A stretch of DNA of 22,787 nucleotides from Candidatus Saccharibacteria bacterium UBA3304 (lineage in GTDB: Bacteria; Patescibacteriota; Saccharimonadia; Saccharimonadales; Saccharimonadaceae): NCBI GenBank assembly GCA_002361425.1, contig DESW01000026.1, forward strand, positions 1-22,787, written 5' to 3'. The notes beneath the pieces were generated by a model. It was not told the origin of the DNA, did not search any database, and saw only the letters and a list, made by a program, of their open reading frames with translations. Of this stretch, positions 21,032 through 22,787 are shown piece after piece (position 1 is the stretch's first letter; each line of letters opens with the position of its first letter). Made by a program: the position numbers and the translations under genes.

Positions 21032-21191
21032 AGCTTTTGGAATTATTCGCAGATTTCAAAAGCCGCACTATTCTTCAAACCAAAACAAAAATTTAGCAAA
21101 AACAAACAAAACACAAACACCTTTATAGCTCCGATTCAAGCGTGACAATATTTATCTTTTGGTCACGGTGCACTGAATTCGGAGCTTTTTT
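21032..21191 (+). ncRNA. Candidate structured RNA or attenuated leader, about 160 nt
   Basis: Bounded by a consensus promoter and an intrinsic terminator. It opens with hairpin GCTTTTG (21033-21039) / CAAAAGC (21057-21063). Next comes a stretch of about 50 nt of almost only A and C (roughly 21072-21121), which would be single stranded. It ends in a long two-part hairpin whose outer stem is AGCTCCGA/TCGGAGCT and whose inner stem is CGTGAC/GTCACG, followed by six Ts. It may be a free RNA or the early-terminated leader of the gene at 21334. It does not match tmRNA, 6S, SRP or RNase P signatures that I know. Confidence 0.5.
21127..21191 (+). terminator. Intrinsic terminator upstream of the 21334 gene
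   Basis: AGCTCCGA (21127-21134) pairs with TCGGAGCT (21179-21186). TTCA/TGAA and CGTGAC/GTCACG (21141-21146 with 21162-21167) extend the hairpin, and TTTTTT follows (21186-21191). Confidence 0.8.
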
Positions 21192-21333
21192 GATTTCCGT
21201 TTTTTTCAAACCGCCCATGCTTGCCATGAGCGGCCTTTCATATTACCCTAATGGCAGTTAGAGACAAAATACTAAGGCACATTTTCAGCAATATTTTTCT
21301 TTAGCTCAGCATACATCGGAAGGAGGTGATTGT
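21192..21333 (+). other. Leader of the 21334 gene
   Basis: No convincing promoter is visible. It holds an imperfect hairpin CCGCCCATG-CTTGC-CATGAGCGG (21211-21233), an A/T-rich part, and the SD GGAAGGAGGTGAT (21318-21330) four bases before the ATG. Confidence 0.5.
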
Positions 21334-22434
21334 ATGGCATTTCTGAGCGACGCACAAAAGCAGCACATAATCGACATTCTTAAGCGTTGGGACGAGCTCG
21401 GTCACGCACCGAGCCATAGTGAGTTCAATAGCGACCCTAAGGTAACGAATGCCATCGCATCTAGCTTTGGATCGTACGCCCTCGGGCTTGAACAGGCTAA
21501 GTATTTCCATGAGCATCCAGAACAGCAATACAGACTCTATCCTCCGCCACCAGAACCCCCTAAAACAGAGGAAAAAGGCGGAAAAAGACGCAAAAAATCT
21601 ACTAAGGCGGCCCAAGTCGTCCAGGAGCAGTCAAAGCCCCTAGGACAATCCGTGCCGCTCAAAGTAGGAGAAACCCGAATTATCCCTAAAGTCGCGCTTA
21701 AAACGCCTCTCACGGCCCCAGAAGAATCAAAACCGGAGCCCGAGGAGTTCGTCGTGACGCCGATCGAGGAGATAGTTCCCGAAGAACCCGTAGAAAGCGA
21801 ACCTGCGCCGTCCGAGCCAATGCCTGAAATCACCCCTATCCGTGAACCGGAGCTAGAACCGGATCCAGAGCCGGCCGATAAGCCTGCTAGTGACCCAGAA
21901 ACAGAGGTGATAGAAGAGCCACTTACGGCCGACGCAGAGGAAAAATCAATCGAGGCAGACTCAGAAGAAATACCTGAGGAGCCAGAAGAAGAACCAGCCA
22001 TAGTCAAGGAGGTAACTACTATGAGCCAGAATAATCAGAAAATCATTAATTTAACCGGAAAAACCGTAAGACTCGTTAGTAAAGAACAGCTTCGCAAGGC
22101 ACTCAACGGCGTTATGCCGGACGTTTCACCCCTGGAAGACGGCGGCACTGCTACCGTTATGAAGGCAAGCGTCGACGTCGATAGCTACGTATTCGAAGCA
22201 GAAGATGATCTTATCGAGATCCCTATCGTTTCAGTTTATGGCCAGCCGTCGCTTATCAAGGATAAGGCGCTCCATAGCTTCCCTGAACCTAAGGAAGGAG
22301 TTCTCCTCCTCGTCAGCTACGAAGTAATCGAAGCCGCTCGCGATTTCGGTCGCGACACAGACGATCTCGTTTACCTGATTGAATACGAGAAGCACAACAA
22401 CTGCATCTACGGCAGAAAACTCGGAAGAATCTAA
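21334..22434 (+). CDS. Three-part protein: HEAR-like N-domain, acidic Pro/Glu linker, NLTG-type C-domain
   Basis: 366 residues; not a family I can name. Residues 1-67 (ILKRWDELGHAPSHSEF, then IASSFGSYALGLEQA) follow the G-x-x-P-t/s-x-x-E/D-F...FGSW pattern of the homing-endonuclease-associated repeat, a small helical DNA-binding module. A basic patch (KGGKRRKKSTK, 81-91) follows, then a long linker rich in Glu and Pro (about 130-222). The C-terminal 137 residues begin at M230 with SQNNQKIINLTGKTVRLV, contain FPEPKEGVLLLVSYEVIEAA, and end CIYGRKLGRI. They resemble small NLTPH-type proteins I recall from phages and plasmids. There are no membrane segments and no nuclease residues. A very strong SD lies inside the gene before M230. 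It ends at a strong terminator. Confidence 0.85.
   Translation: MAFLSDAQKQHIIDILKRWDELGHAPSHSEFNSDPKVTNAIASSFGSYALGLEQAKYFHEHPEQQYRLYPPPPEPPKTEEKGGKRRKKSTKAAQVVQEQSKPLGQSVPLKVGETRIIPKVALKTPLTAPEESKPEPEEFVVTPIEEIVPEEPVESEPAPSEPMPEITPIREPELEPDPEPADKPASDPETEVIEEPLTADAEEKSIEADSEEIPEEPEEEPAIVKEVTTMSQNNQKIINLTGKTVRLVSKEQLRKALNGVMPDVSPLEDGGTATVMKASVDVDSYVFEAEDDLIEIPIVSVYGQPSLIKDKALHSFPEPKEGVLLLVSYEVIEAARDFGRDTDDLVYLIEYEKHNNCIYGRKLGRI
22006..22020 (+). promoter_or_regulatory. Internal Shine-Dalgarno before M230 of the 21334 gene
   Basis: AAGGAGGTAA (22006-22015) lies 5 nt before the in-frame ATG at 22021. All ten bases are complementary to the 3' end of this organism's own 16S rRNA (TTACCTCCTT). Confidence 0.75.
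22021..22434 (+). CDS. Probable internally started C-terminal domain (137 residues)
   Basis: Same frame and stop as the 366-residue protein. The ATG follows a better SD than most first starts in the window, and it begins exactly at the apparent domain border after the Pro/Glu linker. Two products, long and short, sharing the NLTG-type domain are therefore predicted. The short form could assemble with or compete with the long form. Alternatively, the ORF is a recent fusion of a linker protein to a once separate gene that kept its SD. Confidence 0.55.
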   Translation: MSQNNQKIINLTGKTVRLVSKEQLRKALNGVMPDVSPLEDGGTATVMKASVDVDSYVFEAEDDLIEIPIVSVYGQPSLIKDKALHSFPEPKEGVLLLVSYEVIEAARDFGRDTDDLVYLIEYEKHNNCIYGRKLGRI

Positions 22435-22458
22435 TCATTAAGAAAAATATTGCCCCCT

Positions 22459-22490
22459 AATCCCCCGTTCGTCATGGACGGGGGATTTTT
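22459..22490 (+). terminator. Terminator of the 21334 gene
   Basis: Perfect 10 bp stem AATCCCCCGT/ACGGGGGATT followed by a T run. Confidence 0.92.
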
Positions 22491-22574
22491 CATGTTCTAC
22501 CACTGTCTCAGTATTTTTTACAACAATATTTCACCTCTGTTGCCCTACTCAACTCCAATACGGCCAAAACCACC

Positions 22575-22594
22575 AAAAAACGCCCTTTCGGGCG
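22575..22594 (-). terminator. Terminator of the 16S rRNA transcript
   Basis: CGCCC-GAAA-GGGCG on the minus strand followed by TTTTTT (22580-22575), about 170 nt after the 16S 3' end. No 23S gene lies between. Confidence 0.85.
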
Positions 22595-22762
22595 CTTGGA
22601 AGTTTTAACAATTTAGCGTGCAATCAAGAACAACGCGGTTTCTAAATAGCTTTGTTGCATCTGATCGAAATCAGAAATGTAATTAATCAAGCTTACATTA
22701 ATTACTACAACCGACCTAGCTACAAATTATATTGCTATAATCTGCGCATCTTATCCTTCTCT
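22595..22762 (-). other. 16S rRNA 3' trailer with three hairpins
   Basis: On the minus strand, in order from the 16S end: ATTATA-GCAA-TATAAT, then GTAATTAAT...ATTAATTAC (9 bp, perfect), then TCTGAT-TTCG-ATCAGA. There is no tRNA and no ORF. These are likely processing or spacer structures of the pre-16S transcript. Confidence 0.6.
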
Positions 22763-22787
22763 AGAAAGGAGGTAATCCATCCGCACC
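22763..22787 (-). rRNA. rrs: 16S ribosomal RNA, 3' end only
   Basis: The minus strand reads GGTGCGGATGGATTACCTCC followed by TTTCT. This is the conserved end of helix 45 and the anti-Shine-Dalgarno of 16S rRNA. The gene continues beyond the right edge. Compared with the usual GGATCACCTCC it has T for C, and GGATGG for the usual GGCTGG or GGTTGG. Confidence 0.93.

Noticed and set aside
20687..21145. Plus-strand open frame running from glmM into the intergenic region
   Set aside because: The first part is antisense to glmM and the end crosses the consensus promoter and ncRNA; no SD and low-complexity Lys/Asn tail.
21537..22007. Minus-strand Ser/Gly-rich open frame opposite the linker of the 21334 gene
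   Set aside because: Its Ser-Gly repetitiveness is the mirror of the Glu/Pro codons in the sense strand; no SD.
1..22787. CRISPR arrays, insertion sequences, att sites, replication origin
   Set aside because: No regularly spaced repeats, no transposase or integrase, no DnaA-box cluster seen. tRNA-Ile has no duplicated 3' end nearby.

Overview
The window looks like the chromosome of a Candidatus Saccharibacteria (TM7, Patescibacteria/CPR) cell or a close relative. I infer this from compact, mostly housekeeping genes of moderate GC, a small membrane and cell-surface gene set, an IF-2 with a short N-terminus, a four-domain S1, a KGG-type small protein, and a 16S rRNA tail that departs from the usual bacterial sequence. 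TGA is used as a stop (for example in the ATGA overlap before recJ), so the code is standard and not the Gracilibacteria/SR1 code. No database search was possible.

Layout, left to right. Positions 1-2330 (minus) hold the 5' three quarters of ileS behind a T-box leader. Positions 2328-5681 (minus) are a division cluster, ftsA > ftsZ > nrdR-like > thioredoxin-fold protein. Positions 5667-7251 (minus) hold map, adk and rpsU, and 7252-9215 (minus) a winged-helix protein translationally coupled to recJ. Divergent from these, 9253-12673 (plus) carries priA, then def and fmt (overlapping). Positions 12701-16810 (minus) hold a helical protein of unknown function, infB, rpsA and a surface protein with a sortase-like MPKTG signal. 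Positions 16836-18057 (plus) carry a ROK sugar kinase overlapping a HELGH metallopeptidase. Positions 18083-18764 (minus) hold a KGG protein, a candidate sRNA and tRNA-Ile(GAU). A two-helix membrane protein (plus) and glmM plus a GNAT acetyltransferase (minus, overlapping) follow. From 20861 to 22434 there is a candidate non-coding RNA or long leader and then an unusual three-part protein. The right edge is the 3' end of 16S rRNA, transcribed leftward.

Much of the window supports translation: tRNA-Ile, IleRS, IF-2, S1, S21, Met-tRNA formyltransferase, deformylase, Met aminopeptidase and 16S. The fmt, def and map products carry out the formyl-Met cycle from start to finish. The T-box reads tRNA-Ile, and both predicted contacts (AUC specifier with GAU anticodon, UGGU bulge with ACCA end) can be checked against the tRNA gene in this same window.

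Most notable: (1) seven genes have a -10 box only 6-7 nt before the ATG and no Shine-Dalgarno, so their mRNAs are probably leaderless, while others carry strong SDs; (2) the 16S tail reads GGATTACCTCC, and several local SDs match it exactly; (3) 16S is not followed by 23S but by a short trailer and a terminator; (4) the nrdR-like protein has lost all zinc-ribbon cysteines; (5) the gene at 21334 has a near-perfect internal SD that would release its C-terminal domain as a separate protein, and it lies behind a structured ~160 nt transcript; (6) the rpsA promoter overlaps the upstream gene's terminator and shares a three-copy sequence element with it.
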